Shown here piece after piece: positions 51,555-60,158 of a DNA stretch of 64,000 bases; position 1 is the stretch's first letter, and each line of letters opens with the position of its first letter. This DNA comes from Ectopseudomonas toyotomiensis (GTDB lineage Bacteria; Pseudomonadota; Gammaproteobacteria; Pseudomonadales; Pseudomonadaceae). The notes beneath the pieces are model-generated. The model was not told the origin of the DNA. It saw only the letters and a program-made list of their open reading frames with translations, and searched no databases. The DNA is taken from assembly GCF_900115695.1 (NCBI RefSeq), contig NZ_FOXK01000004.1, positions 310,001 to 374,000 of the forward strand, given 5' to 3'. A program made the position numbers and the translations under genes.

Positions 51555-53222
51555 ATGGCCCTGCAACTGAGCATCGGCGAAACCAGCGCCATCGGCCCGC
51601 GCAGCGAGAATCAGGACGCCCTGCGTGTGGTCACCCCGGCGCCGGCCCTGGCCGCCAGCAAGGGCTACCTGCTCGGTCTGGCCGATGGCGTCAGCCAGTG
51701 CGCCGACGGCGGCCTGGCCGCACGCGCGACCCTGCAGGCGCTGGCACTGGATTACTACTCCACCCCGGAAACCTGGCCGGTGCAGCACAGCCTGGACCGC
51801 CTGCTCATTGCGCATAACCGCTGGCTACAGGCCAACGGCGGCGGCCAGCCGCTGCTGACCACCCTCACCGCCCTGGTGCTGCGCGGGCGGCGCTACACCC
51901 TGGCGCACATCGGCGACAGCCGCGCCTACCTGTGGCGCGACGGCCAGCTGCTGCGCCTGACCGAGGACCATGTGTGGGAACAGCCGGGCATGCAGCACGT
52001 GCTCAAGCGCGCCATGGGCCTGGATCAACACCTGGTGGTGGACTACCGCGACGGCGAGCTGCAGGCCGGTGACCGTTTCCTGCTGGTCAGCGACGGCGTC
52101 TGGGCCTGCCTCAACGACAAACGCATCGGCGAGTTGCTGCAACGAGACGATGACGCCGAAGCGATCTGCCAGGCACTGGTCGACGAGGCGCACCACGCCG
52201 GTAGCCAGGACAACGCCAGCGCCTTGCTGGTGCACATCGAGCAGCTCCCAGAAGCCGCGCTGGCCGACACCCTGGCCCAGCTCGAACATTGGCCTCTGCC
52301 GCCGCGCCTGCGTGAAGGCCAGGAGTTCGAGGGCTGGCAGGTCGAAGGCCTGCTCGGCGAATCGCGCCAGTCGCTGATCTACCGGGTGCGCGATGCTGAC
52401 AACCTGCCCTGGCTGCTCAAGACCCTGCCGCCCAGCCGCGCCGGCGAGGAGCAGGCCGGCCCGGCGCTGCTGCAGGAGGAATGGTTCCTGCGCCGCGTCG
52501 CCGGTCGCCACTTTCCCGAGCTGCATGCTCTGCCGCAGCGCCAGCATCTGTATTACGTGCAGCGCGAATATGCCGGCCAGACCCTGGCCGCGCGCCTACG
52601 CCAGCACGGCCCGCTGAGCCTGGCCGACTGGCAGGACCTGGCGCCGCGCCTGATCAAGACCCTCGGCCTGTTGCACAGGCGCAATATCATCCACCGCGAC
52701 ATCAAGCCCGAGAACCTGCTGCTCGGCGACGACGGCGAACTGCGCGTGCTCGACTTCGGCCTGGCCTACTGCCCGGGCCTGACCCGCGACGAGGCCCACA
52801 GCCTGCCCGGCACGCCCAGCTATATTGCCCCCGAAGCCTTCGCCGGCAGCCTGCCCAGTGCGCAGCAGGACCTCTACGCCGCGGGCGTGACGCTCTATCA
52901 CCTGCTTACCGGACACTATCCCCATGGCGAAGTCGAAGCCTTCCAGCACCCGCGCTTCGGTCAGCCGGTGCCGGCCAGCCGCTACCGCCCGGACTTGCCT
53001 GCCTGGCTCGATGAGGTGTTGAGCCGCGCGGTAGCCGCCGCCCCAGCGCAGCGCTTCGAGACCGCCGAGGAGTGGCTGCTGGCCCTGGAAAGTGGCGAGC
53101 GCCAATCCCTGAACAACCGCCCACGACCGCTGCTGGAGCGCGAGCCGCTACTGGTGTGGCGCAGCGTGGCGCTGGTGTCGCTGCTGCTCAACCTGCTGCT
53201 GGCGTTCCTGCTGCTCAAATAG
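51555..53222 (+). CDS. Bifunctional PP2C phosphatase / serine-threonine kinase, membrane-tethered
   Basis: A 555-residue fusion. Residues 1-240 are a PP2C phosphatase (LADGVSQCADGG, HIGDSRAYL, VSDGVWACL, SQDNASALLV). Residues ~260-530 are a kinase with HRDIKPENLLLGDDG near 380 and DFGLAY near 401, plus an N-lobe with an alternative ATP-binding layout. The last ~17 residues (VALVSLLLNLLLAFLLL) form a membrane anchor. The same fusion sits between nasA and nirB in P. aeruginosa, so it may tune nitrate assimilation, but its targets are unknown. Confidence 0.93.
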   Translation: MALQLSIGETSAIGPRSENQDALRVVTPAPALAASKGYLLGLADGVSQCADGGLAARATLQALALDYYSTPETWPVQHSLDRLLIAHNRWLQANGGGQPLLTTLTALVLRGRRYTLAHIGDSRAYLWRDGQLLRLTEDHVWEQPGMQHVLKRAMGLDQHLVVDYRDGELQAGDRFLLVSDGVWACLNDKRIGELLQRDDDAEAICQALVDEAHHAGSQDNASALLVHIEQLPEAALADTLAQLEHWPLPPRLREGQEFEGWQVEGLLGESRQSLIYRVRDADNLPWLLKTLPPSRAGEEQAGPALLQEEWFLRRVAGRHFPELHALPQRQHLYYVQREYAGQTLAARLRQHGPLSLADWQDLAPRLIKTLGLLHRRNIIHRDIKPENLLLGDDGELRVLDFGLAYCPGLTRDEAHSLPGTPSYIAPEAFAGSLPSAQQDLYAAGVTLYHLLTGHYPHGEVEAFQHPRFGQPVPASRYRPDLPAWLDEVLSRAVAAAPAQRFETAEEWLLALESGERQSLNNRPRPLLEREPLLVWRSVALVSLLLNLLLAFLLLK

Positions 53223-53330
53223 CCCACCCCGCACCAAAGCAGCGCAAAACGCCTCTCAACGGTGCATAAACCCAACCTACAGCGCCAGCCAAGTGACTGA
53301 AAAGCCTGAAAAACCGTGACCTGATCGAGT

Positions 53331-53346
53331 TGGCACAAGGGCTGCA
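53331..53346 (+). promoter_or_regulatory. Sigma-54 promoter of nirB operon
   Basis: tggcacaagggctgca has the GG-10-GC spacing. It is the best match of the three (TGGCAC in the -24 box). The transcript would begin near 53357. Confidence 0.78.
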
Positions 53347-53378
53347 TTCACAACTACCACAAACCACATAAAGCGCGA

Positions 53379-53470
53379 CCTTCAACGACGAAGGCTGCAC
53401 TTCCCGATAGAACGGGACCTGGACAAAGGCGTCCTCGCTAGGTGACTAGCGGGACGCCTTTTTTGTTTTT
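53379..53470 (+). promoter_or_regulatory. ANTAR-type leader and terminator upstream of nirB
   Basis: P1: ccttc/gaagg (53379-53394), loop AACGAC. P2: tcccg/cggga (53402-53417), loop ATAGAA. Both loops have A1 and G4. The terminator stem 53425-53434 pairs with 53452-53462 and ends in a T-rich run. Here P2 ends 7 nt before the terminator instead of overlapping it. The nirB ATG lies about 110 bp downstream. Confidence 0.85.
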
Positions 53471-53578
53471 TATGGCCTGCCATCCCTGGCGGCCACTCTT
53501 CGAGCCGTCGCGGAGCGACGTTAAAAATTGCTCCCGACAATTTTTTCGACCGTGATTTTTCTTCAGGAGATGGCCGGC

Positions 53579-56035
53579 ATGCAAAAACTCAAGCTGGTGA
53601 TGATCGGCAACGGCATGGCGGGTGTACGCACCCTCGAGGAGCTGCTCAAGCTCGCCCCCGATCTCTACGACATCACCGTGTTCGGCGCCGAGCCGCACCC
53701 CAACTACAACCGCATCCTGCTCTCCCCGGTACTGGCCGGCGAACAGACCTTCGAGGAGATCGTGCTCAACGATCTCAACTGGTACGCGGAAAACGACATC
53801 AAGCTGCTGCTCGGGCGCAAGGTGATCAAGATCGACCGCAAGAAGCGCCTGGTGATTGCCGACGATGGCAGCGAGGCCGAGTACGACCGCCTGCTTATCG
53901 CCACCGGCTCCAACCCCTTCATCCTGCCGATTCCGGGCAAGGACCTGCAGGGCGTGATCGGCTATCGCGACATTGCCGACACTCAGATGATGATGGACAC
54001 CGCCAAGACTCATAAGCACGCGGTGGTCATCGGCGGCGGCCTGCTCGGCCTGGAAGCGGCCAACGGCCTCAAGCTGCGCGGCATGGACGTCACTGTGGTG
54101 CATATCGGCGACTGGCTGCTGGAACGCCAGCTCGATAGCACCGCAGGCCGTTTGCTGCAGAAATCCCTGGAAGACCGCGGCCTGAAGTTCCTTCTGCCCA
54201 AGCACACCGCCGAGCTGCTGGACAACGGCGAAGGCCGCGTCTGCGCGGTGAAATTCAAGGACGGCGAGGTGATTCCCGCCGACCTGGTGGTGATGGCCGC
54301 CGGCATCCGCCCCAACAGCGAACTGGCCGAGAGCGCCGGCATCGCCTGCAACCGCGGCATCCTGGTCAACGACACCATGCAGACCTATGACCCGCGCATC
54401 TACGCCATCGGCGAGTGCGCCAGCCACCGCGGCATCGCCTACGGCCTGGTGGCGCCGCTGTTCGAGCAGGCCAAGGTCTGCGCCAACCACCTGGCCCAGC
54501 TCGGTTTCTCCCGCTATCAGGGCTCGGTAACCTCGACCAAGCTCAAGGTCACCGGCATCGACCTGTTCTCCGCCGGTGAATTTATGGGCGGCGAGGGAAC
54601 GGAAACGATAACGCTGTCGGACCCCATTGGCGGCGTGTACAAGAAGCTGGTGATCAAGGACGACGTGCTGGTCGGCGCCTGCCTGTACGGCGACACCGCC
54701 GACGGCGGCTGGTACTTCCGCCAGATTCGTGAGAATCACAACGTCAGCGAGATCCGCGACCACCTGATGTTCGGCGAAGGCGCCATCGGCGACGTCGGCC
54801 ACCAGGGCGCCGACAAGACCGCCAACATGCCCGACAGCATGGAAATCTGCGGCTGCAACGGCGTGTGCAAGGGCACCATCGTCAAGGCCATCCAGGAGAA
54901 CGGGCTGTTCTCGGTCGACGAGGTCAAGAAACACACCAAGGCTGCCAGTTCCTGCGGCTCCTGCGCCGGCCTGGTCGAGCAGATCCTGATCAGCACGGTC
55001 GGCGGCGCGGCGGATGTCAAGCCCAAGAGCGAGAAGGCCATCTGCGGCTGCAGCGACCTCAACCACGGGCAGATTCGCAAGGCCATCCGTGAGCAGCACC
55101 TGACGTCCATGGCGCAGACCATGGCCTTTCTCAACTGGAGCACGCCCAACGGCTGCGCCACCTGCCGCCCGGCGCTCAACTATTACCTGATCTCCACCTG
55201 GCCGGGCGAGGCCAAGGACGACCCGCAGTCGCGCCTGATCAACGAACGCGCCCACGCCAATATCCAGAAGGACGGCACCTACTCGGTGGTGCCGCGCATG
55301 TGGGGCGGCGTTACCAATCCCTCCGAGCTGCGCCGCATCGCCGATGTGGCCGACAAGTACAACGTACCCATGGTCAAGGTCACCGGCGGCCAGCGCATCG
55401 ACCTGCTCGGCATCAAGAAAGACGACCTGCCGGCGGTGTGGAAGGATCTGGACATGCCTTCCGGCCACGCCTACGGCAAGTCCATCCGTACGGTGAAGAC
55501 CTGCGTCGGCAGCGAGTTCTGCCGCTTCGGCACGCAGAACTCCACTCAGCTGGGCATCGACCTGGAGCACGACCTGTTCAACATGTGGTCGCCGCACAAG
55601 GTCAAGCTGGCTGTCTCCGGCTGCCCGCGCAACTGCTCCGAGGCCGGCATCAAGGACGTCGGCATCATTGGTGTGGACTCCGGTTTCGAGATGTATATCG
55701 GCGGCAACGGCGGGATCAAGACCGAGGTGGCCGAGTTCTTCGTCAAGGTCAAGACCGCCGAGGAAGTGCGCGAGTACAACGCCGCCTTCCTCCAGCTGTA
55801 CCGCGAGGAGGCCTTCTACCTCGAGCGCACCGTGCACTACCTGCAGCGCGTCGGCATGGAGCACATCAAGAAGGCGGTGCTGGAAGACGAGGCCAACCGC
55901 AAGGCCCTGGCTGCGCGCCTGCACTACGCCCTGTCGTTCGAACAGGATCCCTGGAAGCAGCGCATCGAAACGCCGCAACTGAAGAAAGAGTTCGACACCA
56001 TCAAGGTCGTGCAAATCGAGGAGGCCACCGTATGA
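53579..56035 (+). CDS. nirB: NAD(P)H-dependent nitrite reductase, large subunit
   Basis: An 818-residue assimilatory nitrite reductase. FAD/NAD-binding domains span residues 1-~400 (IGNGMAGVRTLEEL, then VIGGGLLGLEAANG). Two BFD-like [2Fe-2S] domains follow (CGCNGVCKG...SCGSCAGL near 423-460, and a second at about 487-530). The siroheme and [4Fe-4S] half has TCVGSEFCRFG near 640 and CPRNCSEAG near 681. It reduces nitrite to ammonium with six electrons. I take the ATG at 53579 because caggaga sits 9 nt upstream. The stop overlaps nirD. Confidence 0.97.
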   Translation: MQKLKLVMIGNGMAGVRTLEELLKLAPDLYDITVFGAEPHPNYNRILLSPVLAGEQTFEEIVLNDLNWYAENDIKLLLGRKVIKIDRKKRLVIADDGSEAEYDRLLIATGSNPFILPIPGKDLQGVIGYRDIADTQMMMDTAKTHKHAVVIGGGLLGLEAANGLKLRGMDVTVVHIGDWLLERQLDSTAGRLLQKSLEDRGLKFLLPKHTAELLDNGEGRVCAVKFKDGEVIPADLVVMAAGIRPNSELAESAGIACNRGILVNDTMQTYDPRIYAIGECASHRGIAYGLVAPLFEQAKVCANHLAQLGFSRYQGSVTSTKLKVTGIDLFSAGEFMGGEGTETITLSDPIGGVYKKLVIKDDVLVGACLYGDTADGGWYFRQIRENHNVSEIRDHLMFGEGAIGDVGHQGADKTANMPDSMEICGCNGVCKGTIVKAIQENGLFSVDEVKKHTKAASSCGSCAGLVEQILISTVGGAADVKPKSEKAICGCSDLNHGQIRKAIREQHLTSMAQTMAFLNWSTPNGCATCRPALNYYLISTWPGEAKDDPQSRLINERAHANIQKDGTYSVVPRMWGGVTNPSELRRIADVADKYNVPMVKVTGGQRIDLLGIKKDDLPAVWKDLDMPSGHAYGKSIRTVKTCVGSEFCRFGTQNSTQLGIDLEHDLFNMWSPHKVKLAVSGCPRNCSEAGIKDVGIIGVDSGFEMYIGGNGGIKTEVAEFFVKVKTAEEVREYNAAFLQLYREEAFYLERTVHYLQRVGMEHIKKAVLEDEANRKALAARLHYALSFEQDPWKQRIETPQLKKEFDTIKVVQIEEATV

Positions 56036-56349
56036 ACTGGCTGGATATCTGCGCCCTGGAAGAGATCAACGTGCTCGGCTCGCGCATCATCGCCGGGCCG
56101 AAAGGCGATATCGCCATCTTCCGCACCAGTAACGATGAAGTATTCGCCCTCGACGACCGCTGCCCGCACAAGGGCGGGCCGCTGTCCCAGGGGCTGATCT
56201 ACGGCAAGCGCGTGGCCTGCCCGCTGCATAACTGGCAGATCGAGCTGGAGTCCGGCGAGGCCGTGGCGCCGGACGTGGGCTGCGCCCATCGGCACCATGC
56301 CAAGGTGGAGAGCGGCCGCGTGTTGCTGGCATTCGCGCAACGCAACTAG
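56032..56349 (+). CDS. nirD: Nitrite reductase small subunit (Rieske-type)
   Basis: A 105-residue Rieske-like protein with the [2Fe-2S] motifs CPHKGGPLSQG near residue 44 and CPLHNWQIELESG near residue 64. It associates with NirB. Its start overlaps the nirB stop (ATGA), so they are translated together. Confidence 0.95.
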   Translation: MNWLDICALEEINVLGSRIIAGPKGDIAIFRTSNDEVFALDDRCPHKGGPLSQGLIYGKRVACPLHNWQIELESGEAVAPDVGCAHRHHAKVESGRVLLAFAQRN

Positions 56350-56357
56350 CCAGCCCT

Positions 56358-56404
56358 GTGGGAGGCGCTTCAGCGGCGACGGTCGCGGCTGAAGCCCCTC
56401 CCAC
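56358..56404. repeat. REP-type palindrome
   Basis: gtgggaggcgcttcagcgg followed by ccgc...gaagcccctccc forms a hairpin between nirD and the nitrate reductase gene. It matches the elements at 7289-7418. Confidence 0.75.
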
Positions 56405-56436
56405 CAGAACTTCCCCGCGCCTCAGGAGCTCCGAAC

Positions 56437-59154
56437 ATGGCCAGCCCCACTCAAGTCACCGCCTCCACCTGCTGCTACTGCGGCGTGGGCTGCGGCGTGC
56501 TGATCGAGCACGACGGCGAGAAGATTCTCGGCGTCGCCGGCGATCCCAGCCACCCGGCCAACTTCGGCAAACTGTGCAGCAAGGGTTCGACCCTGCACCT
56601 GACTGGCGACCTTGATGCCCGCGCCCTGTACCCCGAGCTGCGCCTGGGCAAAGGCCTGGCCCGCACCCGCACGGACTGGGACAGCGCCCTGGACCACGCC
56701 GCGGCGGTGTTCGCCGAGACCATCCGCGAGCACGGCCCGGACAGCGTGGCCTTCTATATCTCCGGCCAGTTGCTGACCGAGGATTACTACGCCTTCAACA
56801 AGCTCGCCCGCGCCCTGGTCGGCACCCACAATATCGACTCCAACTCACGGCTGTGCATGTCCAGCGCGGTGGTCGGCTACAAGCGCAGCCTCGGCGCCGA
56901 CGCCCCGCCCTGCAGTTACGAAGACATCGAGCGAAGCGACTGCCTGCTGATCGCCGGCTCCAACATGGCCTACGCCCACCCGGTGCTGTTCCGCCGCCTG
57001 GAAGAAGCCAAGGCTCGCCGCCCCGAGATGCAGATCATCGTCATCGATCCGCGGCGCACCGACACCTGCGAGCTGGCCGACCTGCACCTGGCGATCCTGC
57101 CCGGCACCGACGTGGCGCTGTTTCACGGCATCCTGCATATCCTGCTGTGGGAAGGCTGGATCGACCGCCGCTATATCGACGCCCATACCGAAGGCTTCGA
57201 GGCGCTGAAGAACCTGGTGCACGACTACAGCCCGGCGGCCACCGCCGATATCTGCGGCATCAGCCTGGACAGCCTGCAGCGCTGCGCCGAGCTGATCGGC
57301 AAGGCGCCCTCCTTCCTTTCTCTGTGGTGCATGGGGCTCAATCAGTCCTCGTCCGGCAGCGCGAAGAACAGCGCGCTGATCAACCTGCACCTGGCCACCG
57401 GACAGATCGGCAGGCCCGGCGCCGGCCCCTTCTCGCTGACCGGCCAGCCCAACGCCATGGGCGGCCGCGAGACCGGCAGCCTGAGCAACCTGCTGCCGGG
57501 CCACCGCGAGGCGGGCAACGCCGAACACCGCGCCGAAGTCGCCGCCTACTGGGGCGTCGACGCCCTGCCGGAGACGCCGGGGCTGTCCGCCATCGAGCTG
57601 TTCGATGCGGTGCACGACGGCCGCATCAAGGCGCTGTGGATCGCCTGCACCAACCCGGCGCAGTCGCTGCCGAACCAGAACAAGGTGCACGAGGCTCTGG
57701 CCACCTGCCCCTTCGTTGTCGTTCAAGAGGCCTTCTTCACCACCGAGACCTGCCGCTACGCCGACCTGCTGCTGCCCGCCGCCAGCTGGGGCGAGAAGGA
57801 AGGCACGGTGACCAACTCCGAGCGCCGCGTCAGCCATGTGCGCCGCGCCGTGCCAGCGCCCGCAGAGGCGCGGCCCGATTGGTCGATCACCTGCGACTTC
57901 GCCCGTCGCCTGGAAACTCTGCTCCGCCCCGGCCTGCCCAGCCTGTTCGATTTCGCCGACAGCGAAGCGCTGTTCGAGGAATACAAGCACCTGACCGCCC
58001 AGCGCGACCTCGACCTCTCGGGGCTGAGCTACGCGCTGATTGATGACCAAGGTCCCCAGCAATGGCCGTTCCCGGCCGGCGCACGCCACGGCACCGCGCG
58101 GCTCTATGCCAATGGCCGCTTCCCCACGGCCAGCGGGCGCGCGCAGTTTCATGCCGACCCCTACCGTGCGCCGAAGGAAAAGCGCGAGGCGCGTTACTCG
58201 CTTACCCTCAATACCGGTCGCCTGCGCGATCAGTGGCACGGCATGAGCCGCACCGGCACCGCCGCGCGCCTGTTCGGCCATGTCGAGGCCGCCGTGCTCG
58301 GCCTGCACCCGGACGAGCTGCGTCGTCGTCGCCTGCAGGACGGCGATCTGATCAAGCTGCGCAGCCGTCGCGGCAGCCTGATCCTGCCGGTACAAACCGA
58401 CGAATCGGTGCGCCCCGGTCAGGCCTGGCTGCCGATGCACTGGGGCGATCGCTTCCTCAAGGGTTTGGGCACCAACGTGCTGACCCAGCCGGCTTTCGAT
58501 CCGTTATCCAAACAACCGGAGCTCAAGCATGCTGGTGTCGAGGTGGACAAGGTCGAGCTGCCCTGGCAGCTGTTCGCCCTGGTCGAGGGAGAGGTGCAGA
58601 GCCGCTTCGAGGCCCTGCGCCCGCTGTTCGAGGAGTTCGCCTACGCCAGCCTCACCCCCACCGGCCGCGAGCGCCCCGCTCTGCTGATTCGCGCCGCCAG
58701 CGCCGTGGCGCCGCAGCCAGAGCTGCTGGCGCAGATCGACCGCCTGCTGCGCCTGAATGAAGGTCCGGTGCTGGCCTACGACGACCCGCGCCGTGCGGTG
58801 GGCAAGCGCGTGCGCATCGAGGATGGCCGCATCGTCAGCATCCGCCTGGCCGGCGAAACCGCCGCCAGCGAATGGCTCAGGAGCCTGTGGCTGGACGGCC
58901 AGGCCGACGCCGATCTGCGTCGCTGGCTGCTCGCCCCGGTCTCCGCGCCGCCAGGCAATGCAGCCGCCAACACGCGCGGCAAGACCCTGTGCAACTGCCT
59001 GAACGTCAGCGAAGGCGCGGTGTGCGCCGGCATCGCACGCGGCCTGGACCTGGACGGCCTCAGGCAGGAGCTCAAGTGCGGCACCAGTTGTGGCTCCTGC
59101 GTACCCGAAATCAAACGTCTGCTGGCGCAACAGCCCACTGCAGTGAACGCATGA
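56437..59154 (+). CDS. nasC: Assimilatory nitrate reductase catalytic subunit
   Basis: A 905-residue molybdopterin oxidoreductase. The N-terminal [4Fe-4S] motif is TCCYCGVGCGVL with a later CSKG. Mo-bisMGD binding regions follow (NIDSNSRLCMSSAVVGYKRS, then GQPNAMGGRETG), and a C-terminal molydopterin dinucleotide-binding domain starts at about 600. The last ~55 residues are a BFD-like [2Fe-2S] domain (CNCLNVSE, then CGTSCGSCVPE), probably receiving electrons. No separate electron-transfer subunit is present nearby. It is 87 bp after nirD, across a REP element. Confidence 0.95.
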   Translation: MASPTQVTASTCCYCGVGCGVLIEHDGEKILGVAGDPSHPANFGKLCSKGSTLHLTGDLDARALYPELRLGKGLARTRTDWDSALDHAAAVFAETIREHGPDSVAFYISGQLLTEDYYAFNKLARALVGTHNIDSNSRLCMSSAVVGYKRSLGADAPPCSYEDIERSDCLLIAGSNMAYAHPVLFRRLEEAKARRPEMQIIVIDPRRTDTCELADLHLAILPGTDVALFHGILHILLWEGWIDRRYIDAHTEGFEALKNLVHDYSPAATADICGISLDSLQRCAELIGKAPSFLSLWCMGLNQSSSGSAKNSALINLHLATGQIGRPGAGPFSLTGQPNAMGGRETGSLSNLLPGHREAGNAEHRAEVAAYWGVDALPETPGLSAIELFDAVHDGRIKALWIACTNPAQSLPNQNKVHEALATCPFVVVQEAFFTTETCRYADLLLPAASWGEKEGTVTNSERRVSHVRRAVPAPAEARPDWSITCDFARRLETLLRPGLPSLFDFADSEALFEEYKHLTAQRDLDLSGLSYALIDDQGPQQWPFPAGARHGTARLYANGRFPTASGRAQFHADPYRAPKEKREARYSLTLNTGRLRDQWHGMSRTGTAARLFGHVEAAVLGLHPDELRRRRLQDGDLIKLRSRRGSLILPVQTDESVRPGQAWLPMHWGDRFLKGLGTNVLTQPAFDPLSKQPELKHAGVEVDKVELPWQLFALVEGEVQSRFEALRPLFEEFAYASLTPTGRERPALLIRAASAVAPQPELLAQIDRLLRLNEGPVLAYDDPRRAVGKRVRIEDGRIVSIRLAGETAASEWLRSLWLDGQADADLRRWLLAPVSAPPGNAAANTRGKTLCNCLNVSEGAVCAGIARGLDLDGLRQELKCGTSCGSCVPEIKRLLAQQPTAVNA

Positions 59155-59160
59155 GTTGAT

Positions 59161-59257
59161 CGTACCCACGCTCTGCGTGGGTACGCAGGCCGAGACGCTC
59201 CGCGTCTCATGGGACGCAGAGCGTCCCCCGAATCCTTTCCACGCCGGAGCGTGGGAA
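59161..59257. repeat. Cluster of short palindromes
   Basis: Four adjacent dyads: cgtacccacg...cgtgggtacg, gagacgctccgcgtctc, gggacgcagagcgtccc and an imperfect cacgccggagcgtggg. They lie between the nitrate reductase gene and cobA. They resemble intergenic palindromic repeats of pseudomonads and could slow transcription or stabilise mRNA ends. Confidence 0.6.
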
Positions 59258-59300
59258 CCAGCGGCAAACGCCGGCACGTGACACGAGAGAGGTGGTGAAC

Positions 59301-60044
59301 ATGAGTGCAAAAGTCTGGCTGGTAGGCGCGGGCCCCGGTGATCCCGAGCTGCTGACCCTCAAGGCGGTCAAGGCGCTGAACCAGGCCGAGATCGTGATGA
59401 TCGACGATCTGGTCAACCCGGCCGTGCTCGAGCACTGCCCCGGCGCGCGTATCGTCTCGGTGGGCAAGCGCGGCGGATGCCGCTCCACCCCGCAGGCCTT
59501 TATCCATCGCCTGATGCTGCGCTATGCGCGCCAGGGCAAGTGCGTGGTGCGCCTCAAGGGCGGCGATCCGTGCATCTTCGGCCGCGGCAGCGAGGAAGCA
59601 GACTGGCTCGGCGAGCACGGCATCGAAGTGGAGCTGGTCAACGGCATCACCGCCGGGCTGGCCGGCGCCACCAACTGCGGTATCCCCCTGACCCTGCGCG
59701 GTGTGGCCCGTGGCGTGACCCTGGTCACCGCCCACACCCAGGACGACAGCAGCCTGAACTGGGCGGCACTGGCGCAGAGCGGCACCACCTTGGTGGTCTA
59801 TATGGGTGTCGCCAAACTGGCGGATATTCGCGACGGCCTGCTCGCCGGCGGCATGAGCGCCGAGATGCCGGTGGCCATGATCGAGAACGCCTCGTTGCCC
59901 GCACAGCGTGAGTGCCGCAGCCAGTTGGGCGCGATGCAAGACGATGCCGCAGCATTCGCCCTGAAGAGCCCGGCCATTCTGGTGATCGGCGAAGTCGCCC
60001 GCGCCAGCACACAGATCAGCATGCCCCAGCTCCTGCATGCCTGA
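59301..60044 (+). CDS. cobA: Uroporphyrinogen-III C-methyltransferase
   Basis: A 247-residue SUMT enzyme: VGAGPGDPELLTL at the N-terminus, RLKGGDPCIFGRGSEE near residue 85 and GITAGLAGATNCGIPLT near residue 118. It dimethylates uroporphyrinogen III to precorrin-2 using SAM, feeding the siroheme needed by NirB. The ATG at 59301 has gagagaggtggtgaac upstream. It lacks the CysG-type dehydrogenase/chelatase part. Confidence 0.95.
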   Translation: MSAKVWLVGAGPGDPELLTLKAVKALNQAEIVMIDDLVNPAVLEHCPGARIVSVGKRGGCRSTPQAFIHRLMLRYARQGKCVVRLKGGDPCIFGRGSEEADWLGEHGIEVELVNGITAGLAGATNCGIPLTLRGVARGVTLVTAHTQDDSSLNWAALAQSGTTLVVYMGVAKLADIRDGLLAGGMSAEMPVAMIENASLPAQRECRSQLGAMQDDAAAFALKSPAILVIGEVARASTQISMPQLLHA

Positions 60045-60073
60045 CCGCTTCGCGCTCCTGTGAAGACGTTGTT

Positions 60074-60102
60074 TGCCCGTCGCCCCCTCGGCGGGCTTTT
60101 TT
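60074..60102 (+). terminator. Terminator after cobA
   Basis: gcccgtcg pairs with cggcgggc (one G-U pair) and is followed by ttttttatt. Confidence 0.85.
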
Positions 60103-60114
60103 ATTCCAGAAAAG

Positions 60115-60140
60115 AAAAACCCGGCCGAGGCCGGGTTTTT
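60115..60140. terminator. Terminator of oprF
   Basis: aaaaacccggcc and its complement gccgggttttt form a stem with T runs on both strands, between the cobA and oprF stops. It mainly serves oprF on the minus strand. Confidence 0.88.
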
Positions 60141-60158
60141 CTTGGAGCGCCAGAAGCA

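Noticed and set aside
53528..53578. Longer nirB start at 53528
   Set aside because: It would have no ribosome-binding site, whereas caggaga lies 9 nt before the ATG at 53579, where the conserved FAD motif begins.
53438..56014. An 858-codon minus-strand frame opposite nirB
   Set aside because: Antisense shadow of nirB. Codon-position bias follows nirB and no family features are seen.
59161..59257. Possible CRISPR-like repeat cluster
   Set aside because: The units are different short palindromes with no constant repeat or spacers.
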